From positions 124,001-188,000 of the forward strand of contig JALRME010000011.1 in assembly GCA_026120035.1 (NCBI GenBank): 64,000 nucleotides of DNA. The letters run 5' to 3'. A program made the position numbers and the translations under genes. Numbering within the stretch: position 1 is the stretch's first letter; every line of letters starts with the position of its first letter. The notes under the pieces are model-generated. The model saw nothing but the letters and a program-made list of their open reading frames with translations, was not told the origin of the DNA and ran no database searches. Origin of the DNA: Coleophoma eucalyptorum (lineage: Eukaryota; Ascomycota; Leotiomycetes; Helotiales; Dermateaceae). Of this stretch, positions 45,482 through 57,174 are shown piece by piece.

Positions 45482-47925
45482 CTCTAGTCCCTTGGACTTG
45501 GGCGACGGTCCCGCCGAAAGGCTTTGACGTCAAGCAAGGGCTTGCGCATGCAATATTGGCAACTATGGAGGCTCAATAATAACCAGACGGCTCAAGGAAA
45601 TTGTTCCATGGAGATTTAGGTATTGTTGGAGTACAAATTGGCGAAGGATTCTGGGGACAGTTGCAGATGGGTTGAACAAAGATCAGTTGCTTTGTCTGGG
45701 TCCAGCCTGACGCTAAGCCGCAAACGATGTGCCACTTATCAAACCGATAGTACACCATTTTCTCCTCTTGTCGTGCATAGTGGAGTGGAGTGCACTTTCA
45801 TTGCACGGCAGCAATGGCGGGAATTAGGTGCAAGGTGAGATGGGCATCTTTAGGTCGGCATGAATCAAGTGCCATTGTTGTTGAGTCTCAAAACATTCAC
45901 TCACGCTGGCTTTGTGATGCATGTCTGAATTGTTCACATGATGCTGCTTCAATACTTCCTTTCAGCGTACCAAGGTAATGCTCGCCACTGAAGGGAGACT
46001 TCTCTGGTCGATCCATCTCTCCTTGCTCTTCCTTTCTTCTGGAAGCTCGTTCAGATCACCCATCCTCGTATGGTTATGTCTGGTATGTTTCGCCAGTGAA
46101 CTTGCAACTTGGGCCCAAACTTGGGCAGCGCTGGGATTGTCGGGCTACTCCGAAGAGAAACCAAACACAACGCCGAGTCGTGTTCCCTGAACTGTACGAA
46201 ATCCTTTCGCAGTTTCTTACTCATGTCTATTTTCCACAATGTCTCCGCCCGCTGCTTGGACCATGATGCTATAGATACTTGCTTGCCCTGGCCCCGTCCC
46301 GTGTAAAGGTTCGTAGGTCATCCGTTGGATAAGCAAGAATTTCACAGTCTGGGCTGCATGGGGTTTGCTGACAGCCTGACTTTGGCATGCGCCCGTCTGT
46401 ACGAGCTTGCGGATTACATCACATGAGCTCGAGTCTGGAGAGTATATTTCTCGAGCTGCTGCCGTCTTCAGACTCCCCGGCTGGAAATAGATGCGGCACT
46501 CACACCACGACCGGATGGTGGACGGGTCCGTCGTTGGCTGAGACATGGGCTCTCGTCAGTGCTCACAAGCCGATTCCAGTACAGTGCAGCACCTTGCTGT
46601 GCCTTAGCATCGATATGCAACAGCACGGATTGAGTGCAATCCAAGACGAGCTAAGAACTTGCGGCGTGCAACAATCTTTCAGTGGAATGTCGCTGTCTTG
46701 CACTGCCGGCTAGTGAGGTTTGTTTGGTCGGGGACAGATTTTCAACACGCTTAGCCGTGAAGGAGGTGGCATTTACCAGCTTTTGCATAACCGGGCGTGG
46801 TGAGGAGGGTCGTGCAACAATTTCTCTTTATCAAACGCAATCTCCTCCACCGCTTATCGACTTATCCAAATTGCCGATAAGGAGTCATTTTGAAGACCTC
46901 GACGACGACGAGCTGACTCAACCACGGACATGGATGGCCAGACCGTCGCTTGTTCGAGTTGGGTCCATCCAGCTGCCCGGTCCCGGGGATCGTGTCTTGA
47001 AGTGAAGCAGCATTCTTGAACCGTCCGTCTCCTTACCCTCACTGACTTGCGCGCTGTCTTGACCCATAATCACACCATTGCTACACCTAACAAGCACCGG
47101 GACCACCGGTATCCAAGGTGTTCTAGGTAACCCCTAGGGTAGGTGTGGCATGCCGTGACTTGACTAAGACGGGCGGCCATCCAATCCATCACGTGTTGTT
47201 CGTGCCTCACATCTCAGGGACCGCATCCCCGCAACTCATCAGCCGGAGGTAGCGGTGGGCAAATCAGAGGGCGTGCAAGTCGGGTCAGCTTCCTCAAGGG
47301 GCGCCACCGACTGTGTGCCTTAGCCAGGTCCAGCCATAGCCAAGTCGAATTTTGCGGGGTGGCCAGGGTTGGGCTCCTTTATCGGCAGCTTAAGTGCCAG
47401 TGCTGCAATAAATTCTCCCATTCTGCAAAAACAATTTGCTCCGGAGAGGCAGACATTCCCAGTCGTGCCGCTGCCTCGGCCAATTGTAGAGATCTGCTGA
47501 ACTCAATGGCAGTGTGGCCCCTTGCCCACGGCTAGTCCGACAGCGGGAAGGGCTCGACGCTTGATGCCATCTTTTTCGCTGCCTTTGCACAGGAGTTGGT
47601 GATGGATGGTGATGAGTGGGCGGCTGACTCACCTCTCCTCGGGGTTAAATACTGATTCCTGTTCCTGTCCCTGTCCTCGCTGTGTTCTCCTACTTTTCCG
47701 ACTGACCAATTGTCCCTTCGGCTCCTGTGCGGTTGCTGTGTGTGCGTGTGCGTGTGCATGTGTGTTTTGCGCGCGAGTTTACCTGCTTACTGAACACTTT
47801 ATGCCAAGTAAGCAGTCACTTGCATGCCCAAACCAAGGTAGTCTTTGACCATCGCCACAATAAAGAAAACGCTGTGGACCGAGGCAGCTCGTGGACCTCG
47901 ACTTTTCCTCCTCCAATCCGTCACA
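45482..47925. other. Long divergent intergenic region
   Basis: About 2.4 kb between the starts of the F-box gene and the MFS gene. Contains a TG/GCGTGT-rich microsatellite near its right end. Open frames are short and lack protein-like features. Both promoters are expected here. Confidence 0.5.
47736..47766. repeat. TG-rich (TGTGCG-like) microsatellite
   Basis: Imperfect alternating TG/CG tract about 160 bp upstream of the MFS start codon. Confidence 0.75.
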
Positions 47926-49661
47926 ATGGGCCTCTTTTCCAATAGTGAGCCTTTACCACCACTGTATTCATTCATGTCTATTACTGACGCGCTATCACAG
48001 AAGCAAGCCAATCTCCCACAATTCCAGAAATGGACCCAGAGATCGCATACAAAAATACCTACGTCCCCAATGTCGATCAGGAAAACAATGGCGTTCATGT
48101 GGAGTACGACGAGCTCCACGTCCCCTGTCCCCCACACACGACGGAGAAGAAACTCATGACCAAGATTGATTTCCGCGTCATTCCCTTCCTCTGTATCTTA
48201 TATCTTCTCGCCTTCTTGGACCGTGTCAATATTGCCAATGCGAAATCCTTCGGGCTTGTGGCTGATTTGAAACTCACGGGCGTGCAGTATAACACTGCGC
48301 TTACCATGTTTTTCATCCCATATATCATCTTTGAGATTCCTTCCAATGTGCTGCTCAAGAAGTTCAGTCCCAAGATCTGGCTTTCTGGTTGCATGTTCAT
48401 GTTTGGTGTGGTAGGAATATGTCAAGGTCTGGTCCAGAAGTAAGAACCCCTCGGCCGTGAACTTGAGAGAGTAAGTGGCTAACACAATCCAAGTTATTCC
48501 GGACTTCTAGCCACGCGCTTCTTCCTTGGCCTCTTCGAGGCCGGCATGTTCCCAGGCTGTTTCTACTTGATTGGAATGTGGTACAAACGCACTGAGTCGC
48601 AACGGCGGTACTCCTTCTTCTTCTCATCTACTACCCTGGCTGGCGCATTCGGAGGCCTCCTCGCCTCAGCTATCGGAAAGATGGACCATATGCGTGGCCT
48701 CCGCGGCTGGCGCTGGATCTTCATCCTTGAAGGTGTCCTAACCTGTATCGTCTCACTGATCTTTTTCTTCTTCATCCCCTCTTTCCCCGAAGATGCCAAG
48801 TGGCTGTCGGCCGAGGAGCGTGACTATGTGAAAGCACGACTGCGAGCCGATCAAGGACGCTCTGCAGCTGAGCGTACCATCACCATTCGTGATGTTGGGC
48901 GCGTGTTCAAGGACTACAAAGTCATTGTCGGCGGCTTCATGTATTTCGGCATGATCGTCGTAGCGTATGGTTATGCCTTTTTCGCACCAGGTATTATCAG
49001 CACCTACGGCTATTCCGCCATCGGCACACAATTGCACTCCGTCCCGCCGTGGGCGTGTGCCTTCGGATTTGCAATGCTAATCGCATTCTGTTCTGATTTC
49101 TCTAAGCACCGCTATATCTTCACCATAATCCCCATCTGCGTCGCCATCGCAGGCCTCTCCATTCTCCTGACTGTGCACACGAAGCCACATCTGGAATACG
49201 CCGCGTTATTCCTCGTTGCCATGGGGTCCTATTCTGCTATGCCTGTCATCGTGTGTTGGTTCCAGATGAATCTTGGTGGCCACCACCGGAGATCTGTGGG
49301 TACGGCGTGGCAAGTAGGATTTGGCAATCTCGGCGGCATCATCGCTACGTATGCGTTTATTTCAACCGATGCGCCTGAGTATAAGAAGGGTTATGGAATA
49401 AGCCTTGGGTTCTTATGCCTCGCGGCAATCAGCTGTACAGTGTATGAAATTGCATGCTGGAATGCAAATCGGCAGCGGGATAGGAGCCCGACGGATTTGG
49501 GGTTGTCAGAGTATGAGAAGACAGAATTGGGTGTAAGTTTTACTCTTTCTTTACCTTCATTACTTTGAAAGTGATTTGATTTTGGTTTGATTTGCTGGAT
49601 GCTGTGATGCTAATCTATGACCTTACAGGATATGTCACCGGATTATAGATACATGATCTGA
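47926..49661 (+). CDS. MFS transporter, Dal5/Tna1-like (anion:cation symporter family)
   Basis: Four exons: 47926-47944 (only 19 nt), 48001-48439, 48494-49532 and 49629-49661, giving 509 aa. Family knowledge: members take up organic anions and vitamins such as allantoate, nicotinate, pantothenate or biotin across the plasma membrane; the substrate here is not readable. Seen: a hydrophilic N-terminus; DFRVIPFLCILYLLAFLDRV with the family motif DRVNIANAK in the first loop; ATRFFLGLFEAGMFPGCFYL in helix 4; GRRVF-type central loop residues (RDVGRVFKDYKV); and twelve hydrophobic segments in total by eye. All splice joins keep frame (A|AA, AA|T, phase 0). The last exon adds only DMSPDYRYMI. Convergent with GPI10 with 142 bp between stops. 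Confidence 0.9.
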
Positions 49662-49803
49662 TGGGAGCGAGATAGAAATCATCCAGAGGCTCGCTTAGCC
49701 TAACTTGAAAAAAAAACCTAACCTAGTCTACTATAATACAAAAAAAAAGGTCTATAATCACACATCTATTATCCTTGGAGTATTAAAGGGAAGAGATCAC
49801 TTA

Positions 49804-51890
49804 TCACCACATTCTTTGAATAACACTCCCATCCACGAACTCCCAAACGACCACATCCCCAACCCGTCTCGGATCATCATGCCAGTGACTGTTGCTAGTT
49901 CTCCACCTTTCCTTAACCTTAAATCCAGGAACAGCATTCTCATACCACTCCTTCAAATCGGCTTCAATACCCTCAAAGCCCACTACGTACCTTGGCCACG
50001 CTCTTTCTCTACCTCCCACCTCTTCGGTCAAGAACTTACTTGGGTTATCGAAGAAACGTTCTGCCTCGTCGCGGTACTCGCTGCGTTCTTTCGAACCCGC
50101 AGGCAGAGTGAGCGGCGGTTCGCAGGTCAGGGCCCAGGCGTTCAAACCTGGGTGTACAAGATGCGAGCGCCAGGGCGTCGAGTGGCAGGGCATCAGGAAG
50201 GCGACGAAGGTCTCGCCGTCGGTGTAATCGCTCTGTTCCCATTCTTCAAGTGCTGGCATATCTGGGTACGTTATGTTCATGCTCAGCAAGTTTCCGCGCG
50301 AGTCAAGAGCGAGAGTTTCGTATTCTTTACGCAGGAAATCAGTGACGTTGATGACGCCGGCCTGGTGAATTTGGGTGACGTAGTAGCTTATGGCGATGTT
50401 CAGAAGCAGGAGAGAGTACTTTAAATAGGAAAACCGAGACGTTTTATGGACAGTGACGATGGGCGCAGAGGGGAAGGGCTCGGGGAATTTGGTGCGAATT
50501 TCGGTAGTGGTGAAGATTTGGGTAACTGTTGGTGAGAGTAGGATGTGCAGGAGTGGGAGGAGCGGGTAAATGAAGCGGACTTCTTTATGTTCAATTAATG
50601 ACAAGACAGAAATGCTTGAGACGATCGTCGCGGTAAATATGAACTTCAGATTGAGCATGGCGCCAGTTTCCTTTTCGGTTGTTTTGATGAAAGGTATTGC
50701 GAGGAGGAATGGGAGGTATGTTGTCAGAAGCAGTGGGATCCCTTGGGATATGTAGTAATGGAATGGCATGCTTCCGTAGAAGACAGCGAGGTCTTGTCCG
50801 ATATTGAATTTCAACCATTGGTATGCTGGGAATGTCCATTCGCCGTAATAGAAACGATCTGAGAGCGCCGATAGGAGAATTATGGCTGAGCCGCATAGTA
50901 GGGTTTCGCGGAAAATGATTATGTAGTCTTTTGTTTGCGTGCGCGAGTATCCCTGGAGGAATGGTCGGAGGACGGTCAGTGGTGCCACGGAGAACCAGAT
51001 GAGGAGGTTAGTTGGACGAAGGATACAAGCCAGTGCTGCAGCGAGGAGGGAAAGTCGAAGGCTGAAATTGTCAGGTTGCATATCCATCAGGTGATCTGAA
51101 ATACTCACTCGTTGACCGATGCCAAGCTGTCGAATACACCAACTTGAGACTTCTTAGCATCTGACTCCGGCTTTTCCTCTCCACCTGCCATCTCCCAAGG
51201 CCAGAAGTACAGAGCGATGATAGTTAGGGTCATCTCTAGACTGTTTGAGAAAGTCCTTGTTGAGCAGAACCATTGCCATGGACTGAGGACGGTGAGAAGG
51301 AGCTAATAGGTCTTAACTAACGGATTCATTTGTGTCTTATGATCAAGCTTACCGTAGTCCACGCAGAATCACTGCCTCTGCCATAAACTTTCTCGGCTAG
51401 TTGCCAGGTAAAATAATCCCCTGCAACAGCAAGCAAGCCTTGCATGATGTTGGGCAAAACTGTCATGATCATTGCTCGCGCTTGCGGGAAGATGGACATA
51501 TACTCCAGAACCAAGTTCGAGACATAGTATACAGCTGCAAATAATGCAGGATGCAGTGATGAACGTAATTGATACTGCCATTCCTAGAATTCATGTCAGG
51601 ATGCATATCGTATCTCGAAAATCAATTACACTCACCCACGTGATCCATGCTCCACTCTCCGCCCCAAAAGCAAGCTGCCATGCTGGTTCTAAAGCCTGGA
51701 AATACTCATCTGGTTGAAAGAAAGTCTTGACCAGAATCGAATTTGTAAACCGGAATACGAAGAGCAAGGACAACATATCTCGCGACATGAAATCATTGAC
51801 CACCGGGTGCACTTGAGGCTCGATGTTGTCATCTTCAGTCTTGGCAGTCGGCCTCTCCCTCAACGGAGGAAGGTCTCTGTAGGTATTCAT
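49804..51890 (-). CDS. GPI10: GPI mannosyltransferase III (PIG-B/Gpi10), GT22 family
   Basis: Four exons on the minus strand: 51890-51636, 51583-51353, 51302-51109 and 51061-49804, giving 645 aa. It adds the third mannose to the GPI-anchor precursor in the ER lumen from dolichol-phosphate mannose. Seen: first membrane segment [19 protein letters not shown], then the GT22 luminal-loop motif [19 protein letters not shown] with Asp61-Glu62; [38 protein letters not shown]; many hydrophobic segments; and [17 protein letters not shown], a family-typical HKE-R-FIYP block. All joins keep frame (phase 0, phase 0, GA|C). Introns are 52, 50 and 47 nt. Convergent with the MFS gene. Confidence 0.94.
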
Positions 51891-52532
51891 AATGAGAAAA
51901 GGGCCACGAAACTGTGGAAAGGAAAAAGAGAAAAGGAAATCAGGACATCGATATCCTTTTTAAGAGATTGGAAATTTTCGCTGATGAGCCTGAATAGGAG
52001 TTGATCCACCACGTGTTTTGTCCTGGACTTCTGCAACGACGTCTCTTGATGTCTGCCTAAGGTTCTAGTTGGCTGCGGCAAAGTGGCCTTATATTTGAGG
52101 CATGGACATTTTGACCCTATGCGCAGTTCTAGGCGAGAGGCATTGAGGAGAAATCAACAGAATCCCTTAAAGGCAGGATTGGGCGACTTTCACCACTACC
52201 ACGTAATAAGTCGGGTCATGGGGTGAGATAGGGAGGAAAACCCTTCCTCCAAAGGTCTAGTACATTTCAAAACAGAATTCTGCGAAAGTCTTGTTGGTTC
52301 TTATCTGCGCTCCTCTATAAATCCCATCTACAAAAGCGAGGGGTCTCGCTGCCTTTCATTGTCAACTTCACCCCACCAACCACAAAACACATTCCTCTCT
52401 CTCTCTCTTTTCCACTACTTCGAGACGCTCTGTTGACCCACTAAACAAAGTGCAGACATCAAGGGTCCTTCAAAAGACAAGCAGGTCTCGACTCGAATTT
52501 GAATCACTCATTCAATCCTTCCAAACACCATC
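51891..52532. promoter_or_regulatory. Divergent promoter region (GPI10 / ornithine aminotransferase)
   Basis: 642 bp between two outward-facing starts. It includes a CT-repeat tract (52394-52410) 120 bp before the aminotransferase start, typical of fungal core promoters and leaders. No upstream ATG is seen between that tract and the aminotransferase start. Confidence 0.55.
52394..52410. repeat. CT dinucleotide tract
   Basis: About eight CT units on the plus strand in the ornithine aminotransferase promoter/leader. Confidence 0.8.
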
Positions 52533-54001
52533 ATGGCGCCCCACGCTGATAGCAACGAGAACGGAAGTGCTCTCAAACCAACTGCTCCCGCCTTTCAGCC
52601 CGCTGCTGCCCTCTCTGAGTCCAAGTATCATGCTTCATCCTCTTCTGCAGCCATCGAAGCTGAACATAAATACGCTGCGCACAATTACCACCCATTGCCC
52701 ATAGTCTTCGCGCGCGCTCAAGGTGTTAACGTCTGGGATCCTGAGGGAAAGCACTATATCGATTGTCTGTCAGCATACAGCGCCGTCAATCAAGGCCATT
52801 GCCATCCAGAACTTGTGAAGGCTCTTTGTGAGCAGGCTCAGCGGGTCACATTATCCTCTCGAGCATTCCACAACGATGTGTTCCCTAAGTGGGCTGAGAA
52901 GATCAAGAATGTCTTTGGCTATGACATGGTTTTGCCTATGAACACTGGTGCTGAAGCTGTGGAGACTGCGATCAAGATTGCGAGGAAGTGGTCTTACAAG
53001 GTCAAAGGAGTTGAGAAAGACAAGGCGCTAGTCTTTGGTGTTGGAGAGAACTTCCACGGACGAACGGTAAGTGTAGAGCGACCGATGTGAGAGCCTTGCT
53101 AATACAATCCCAGATGACTGCTATTTCTTTGTCTACCGACCCCGAATCGCGCGATAACTATGGTCCATATGTTCCAGGAATTTCTGCTCTCAACCCTTCA
53201 ACTAAAGAGCCAATCCGTTACAATAACGTTTCTGATCTTGAGGCAGTCCTTGACGCCTACGGAAAGGACACTGCCGCTTTCATCGTCGAGCCAATCCAAG
53301 GAGAAGCTGGTGTAGTTGTCCCAGATGCTGACTACCTCACCAAAGTGCATGCGCTCTGCAAAAAGCACAATGTCCTCCTGATTTGCGACGAGATCCAGAC
53401 TGGTATTGGCCGCACCGGAAAGATGCTTTGCCATGAGTGGGCCAACATCAAGCCTGATCTCGTGACCCTCGGAAAAGCCATCTCAGGAGGTCTTTACCCC
53501 GTATCCTGCGTGTTAGGAGACAAGGATGTCATGATGGTGATTGAACCAGGAACGCACGGGTCGACCTATGGCGGAAACCCACTGGGATGCGCCGTATCAA
53601 TCCGCGCGCTGGAGATCATGGAAGAGGAGAAGCTCACCGAACGCGCAGAGTATTTAGGCAAGATCTTCCGCCAAGGAATCGAGGACATCCAGTCCCCCAT
53701 GGTGATGCTCGTTCGTGGAAAAGGACTCCTGAATGCCGTTGTGATTGACGAGTCAAAGACAGGCGGTCACTCTGCTTGGGACTTGTGCATGCTTCTCAAG
53801 ACCAAGGGTCTTCTTGCTAAGCCTACGCATGAGAATATCATCAGACTTGCACCACCTCTTGTTATCTCTGAGGAGGAGGTCAGAACTTGCATCAGGATTA
53901 TGGCCGAGGCCATGAATGAATTGCCTAATTTGAAGGGCGAGAAGGAGGACGAAGTTATTCCAAAAGATGAGAAGAATGTGCATATTGGTTTGGATTTGTA
54001 A
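52533..54001 (+). CDS. CAR2: Ornithine aminotransferase
   Basis: Two exons, 52533-53066 and 53114-54001, giving 473 aa. It transfers the delta-amino group of ornithine to 2-oxoglutarate, making glutamate-5-semialdehyde for proline and glutamate synthesis in arginine catabolism; a PLP class III aminotransferase, cytosolic in yeast. Seen: [20 protein letters not shown], the cofactor-phosphate loop [20 protein letters not shown] just before the 47-nt intron (phase 0) and [10 protein letters not shown] after it, [13 protein letters not shown], and the Schiff-base Lys299 in [10 protein letters not shown], then [15 protein letters not shown]. No N-terminal mitochondrial presequence is evident. Shares its substrate with the ornithine decarboxylase at 19457. 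Confidence 0.96.
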
Positions 54002-56403
54002 ATACCCATGGGAATCGGAGGGGAATGAGTAAGTGAGATGGTAAGTGTATACGACCAAGCGCCTTGCCGGAAATTCTCTTCAGAATCAATTAGGTCTCCC
54101 TCACTGTATCGGGAGTCTGGAAGGAACCAAGGGATTCAAAGATTCATTTATAATCAGATTTCATTCATCATTCTGCGTAGCATCCAAAAATTTGCAGATT
54201 AGGCATTTGCACATTTTGGAGCGGTCGAGTTTCCATGCATACATATTGGGCATTTTGGCATTAAACACCGATATGGTTCATTTTTCTTTTTGGCAAGTCT
54301 CTACATCGCCTTAAATGACCAATATGAGTTTGTGTTAGGGTTATATAAAACTGGTTTGGCAACTTCACCTGGATAAGGCAGAAACAAAACAGATGCGGTA
54401 GATACCTTCTTGCAATAGGCTTATACAGTAGAATTCAGAGATACCATCTCCGACAATCAAAATTTCCTACTTGCTCTGTTGTGCTGTGAAGACCAGGCTG
54501 GGTGTCTAAAGCAGACAGTGACGAGAACCCATACTGTGTTTGTGTTTGGGAGGATTATTGATGTCAGATCAGCACAACGCCCATTCTTAACTGCTTCAGT
54601 TGCAATTAAGTATAAATGGTTAGGATACTTCAAATGATCGTGCGCCGCCCCGGTTTTATCGCTACTGTGATTATGAAAATTAATTGCGATAGATTCTGTG
54701 GAGTACATGGCTCAATCGTCTTTCGCTTTTCTTTCGATCCCTGCCTGCTTCAACCCGGCTAATATCCTGTCTTGGTTCTGGAGTACGTTTTCAAAGAGGC
54801 CAATAGACAGTCTTGGATTAGCCAGCGACCGGTTCCTGGAATTTGAGGGTACTATGGTATTCCATAATATGGGACCGGCTGGAATAAATTTCGTGGGTAG
54901 AAGCAGAACCATCGTAATTTCAGCTAAATCCGATGCGGAGATTGTTCGACCAAAGCATTGAGACAAGATTCCCCGAGCTGAGAGCCCACTAATGGAAGGC
55001 CACCACGGCGCTGGAATTTTATGCAGAAGGGCTGCATACTTATCTCAACGAAACAATCGATGCTGAAAATACCCAAAACTGCAACCCAGGGACCAAGAGC
55101 AGGGACCAAGAGTTGACCACCGAATCATCAATACATTTCCCCGCGCATAAAGCGATCTCAAGGATTTACCCCCGACGTGGATCAGTGTGATGAGGCTGGC
55201 GCCACCAAGGCATGGCAGACCACATGGTTTTGGAACAGCCGCTGCTTCCACGAAGCATGAACGGACGATAGCAATGGGCAAGCCAGGAGACCAAAAGCCC
55301 ATAGACGGTGAATGGAAGAAGAAGGTAGAATAGAGTTGTTCTAGTGTTCGATTGCTCGAGTCTATTCCAGCCAGGAGAGGGTGGAGCATGACTCAAAGTC
55401 ATTGTAGTCGATAATTGACAAAGAACGCCTCAAAAGTGTGATCATTTCTCGGTACGAAGGACTCATGCGTGACACGTAGCGGCTGCACCTTGTCGTCTGG
55501 AATTTCGACTCGACCTTGTGAGCTTAAGGGCGTGGGCGCTTGCAGTGCCGAAACTCGACATTCCACGTGATGCGGAAGCATACGAGCGTCGAGCTGGTCA
55601 GTGGCTGCCCATTCACCATTCACCATGAAGGGCGTGAATGATGTGATGGGATGGGACAATAATGAGGGAAGGAAAAGGGCATGTGCTCTTATGCGATCCT
55701 TCTCTGGGGCTTGAGCTGCGCGGATTGGCTATCGTATTCTGTGCTCACCGCGTGTGCTGGAAATTGCTTCTGCGTGCACTGACTGATTCACGCAATCAAT
55801 GAATCCATTCTATGTCGCTGCAGACCATCTCCCCGCCACGTAGGCTGCGTAAGGTAGATGGAGGGTCTAGCTGCGCTGTGTAACCGCCGAAGAACGCAGC
55901 TCCCGGTAGCAGTTTGGAAACATGCCATGTCTATGCAGCCACAGGCAAGCTACATATCAGAAGCGACCCTCAAATCGGGAGGGTGAAGAGGTGTCTCCAT
56001 TTACTCGTACACATCGTGCATGAAGTCGGCCTGAGACTATCGGGACTGTGAGGTCGGTGACTCTAGTCAAACAAAGTGATAAAGTAGGCGACCAAAGCAT
56101 TGGATGGCGTCTTCCGTCAACAGGGCATGAACTCGGTGTCGGATGAACCCTGTGACTAAATGAGAGAGTATTGGGAAGGGAGGAAGACGAAGCGAGGAGC
56201 CGGCAAGTGAATGAGATCATGGAGCACGAGAGCGATGGAGGATTCGGGGTGGCACAGAGGCGTGGACGGTACCTACACAGATCTACCTACCTACATACAT
56301 GTACAGTACAGCTTAGCTAGGCGCCGTGACGAGGGAACGCGGCAGAATCGAGCAACTAAAGGCAGAGAAAAGGGAAGTAAAGCACAACAACGTAAAGCAA
56401 CGT

Positions 56404-56425
56404 AAAACAAAACAAAACAAAACAA
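56404..56425. repeat. AAAAC pentamer microsatellite
   Basis: Four tandem AAAAC units in the region upstream of ATG1. Confidence 0.85.
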
Positions 56426-57070
56426 GAGGATAGGAGCAGAGGATTGGGCCGGTTTGATTGTCTGTTATTGTTTTGGTGAAGGCAGAGAGCCGGCGAGCCA
56501 GCGAGCACGGGAGCACAAGGGACTTCCAGCGCACGTCTTATCTTGGTCTATCAGCAAAGCCCGCCTAACCGCTTTGGGAGACCGGCTCCGGGTCTCTCGA
56601 GAGTCATCACCTTACACCTTGACAACCTTACCTACCTATCGACTCGCTCTGTATGCACAATCACAACCTTGCCTCCTATTCGATTCACCGTCTCGCCCTT
56701 CACCACCACTCACCCCAGCTTTCACAATACCAGTCATTAAGTTGATCTTGGTATTTCGTCCATCATCTTTACACTTAATCTTATCCTCCGCTCCTAGCCA
56801 GTCCGCAGCCTACGCTGCAGCCTCGCCCTCACCTGTCAACCACGCCGCCGCGTACCTCTTCGACCACTTCCCCGATTCGCCCTCTATCGACCTCGCCAAC
56901 CGGTCTCTGCATAAGGCATCATCTATCTTCTGCATTTGTGAGGGAGCCTGTTACGAAGACTGCCTAACTACGACTGTCCAGGCGTGAGCTCTCGCTTCAC
57001 CCTCCTACCATCGACCGCCACCGTCGTCCTCAGTGAACAACCTTCCAGCACAAACAAAGGTATCGTGTAC

Positions 57071-57118
57071 ATGCAGAACTCGATAACATCGACATTATAT
57101 CCTCAACTCACCTGGTGA
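57071..57118 (+). promoter_or_regulatory. Candidate upstream ORF in the ATG1 leader
   Basis: An ATG at 57071 opens a 15-codon frame (MQNSITSTLYPQLTW) ending with TGA at 57116-57118, 56 nt before the ATG1 start. Because it is so close to the main start codon, it is likely to be in the mRNA and could reduce ATG1 translation. The transcription start is not known, so this is inference. Confidence 0.5.
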
Positions 57119-57174
57119 TACCCGAGACGTCGACCACACCGGTCAACCTTATCGACAAAGCATCAGCTGCAGAG

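Larger units (their letters stand above)
54002..57174. other. Long intergenic region upstream of ATG1
   Basis: About 3.2 kb between two plus-strand genes. Contains the aminotransferase 3' UTR, an AAAAC pentamer repeat, a CTAC/CATA-rich patch near 56283-56305, and pyrimidine-rich DNA from about 56560 that fits a long ATG1 leader. An open stretch at 54698-54961 is open in both orientations, but no family is recognised. No gene can be supported. Confidence 0.5.

Noticed and set aside
54698..54966. Open frames on both strands in the ATG1 upstream region
   Set aside because: Mutually antisense, short, and with no recognisable motif or splice partner.
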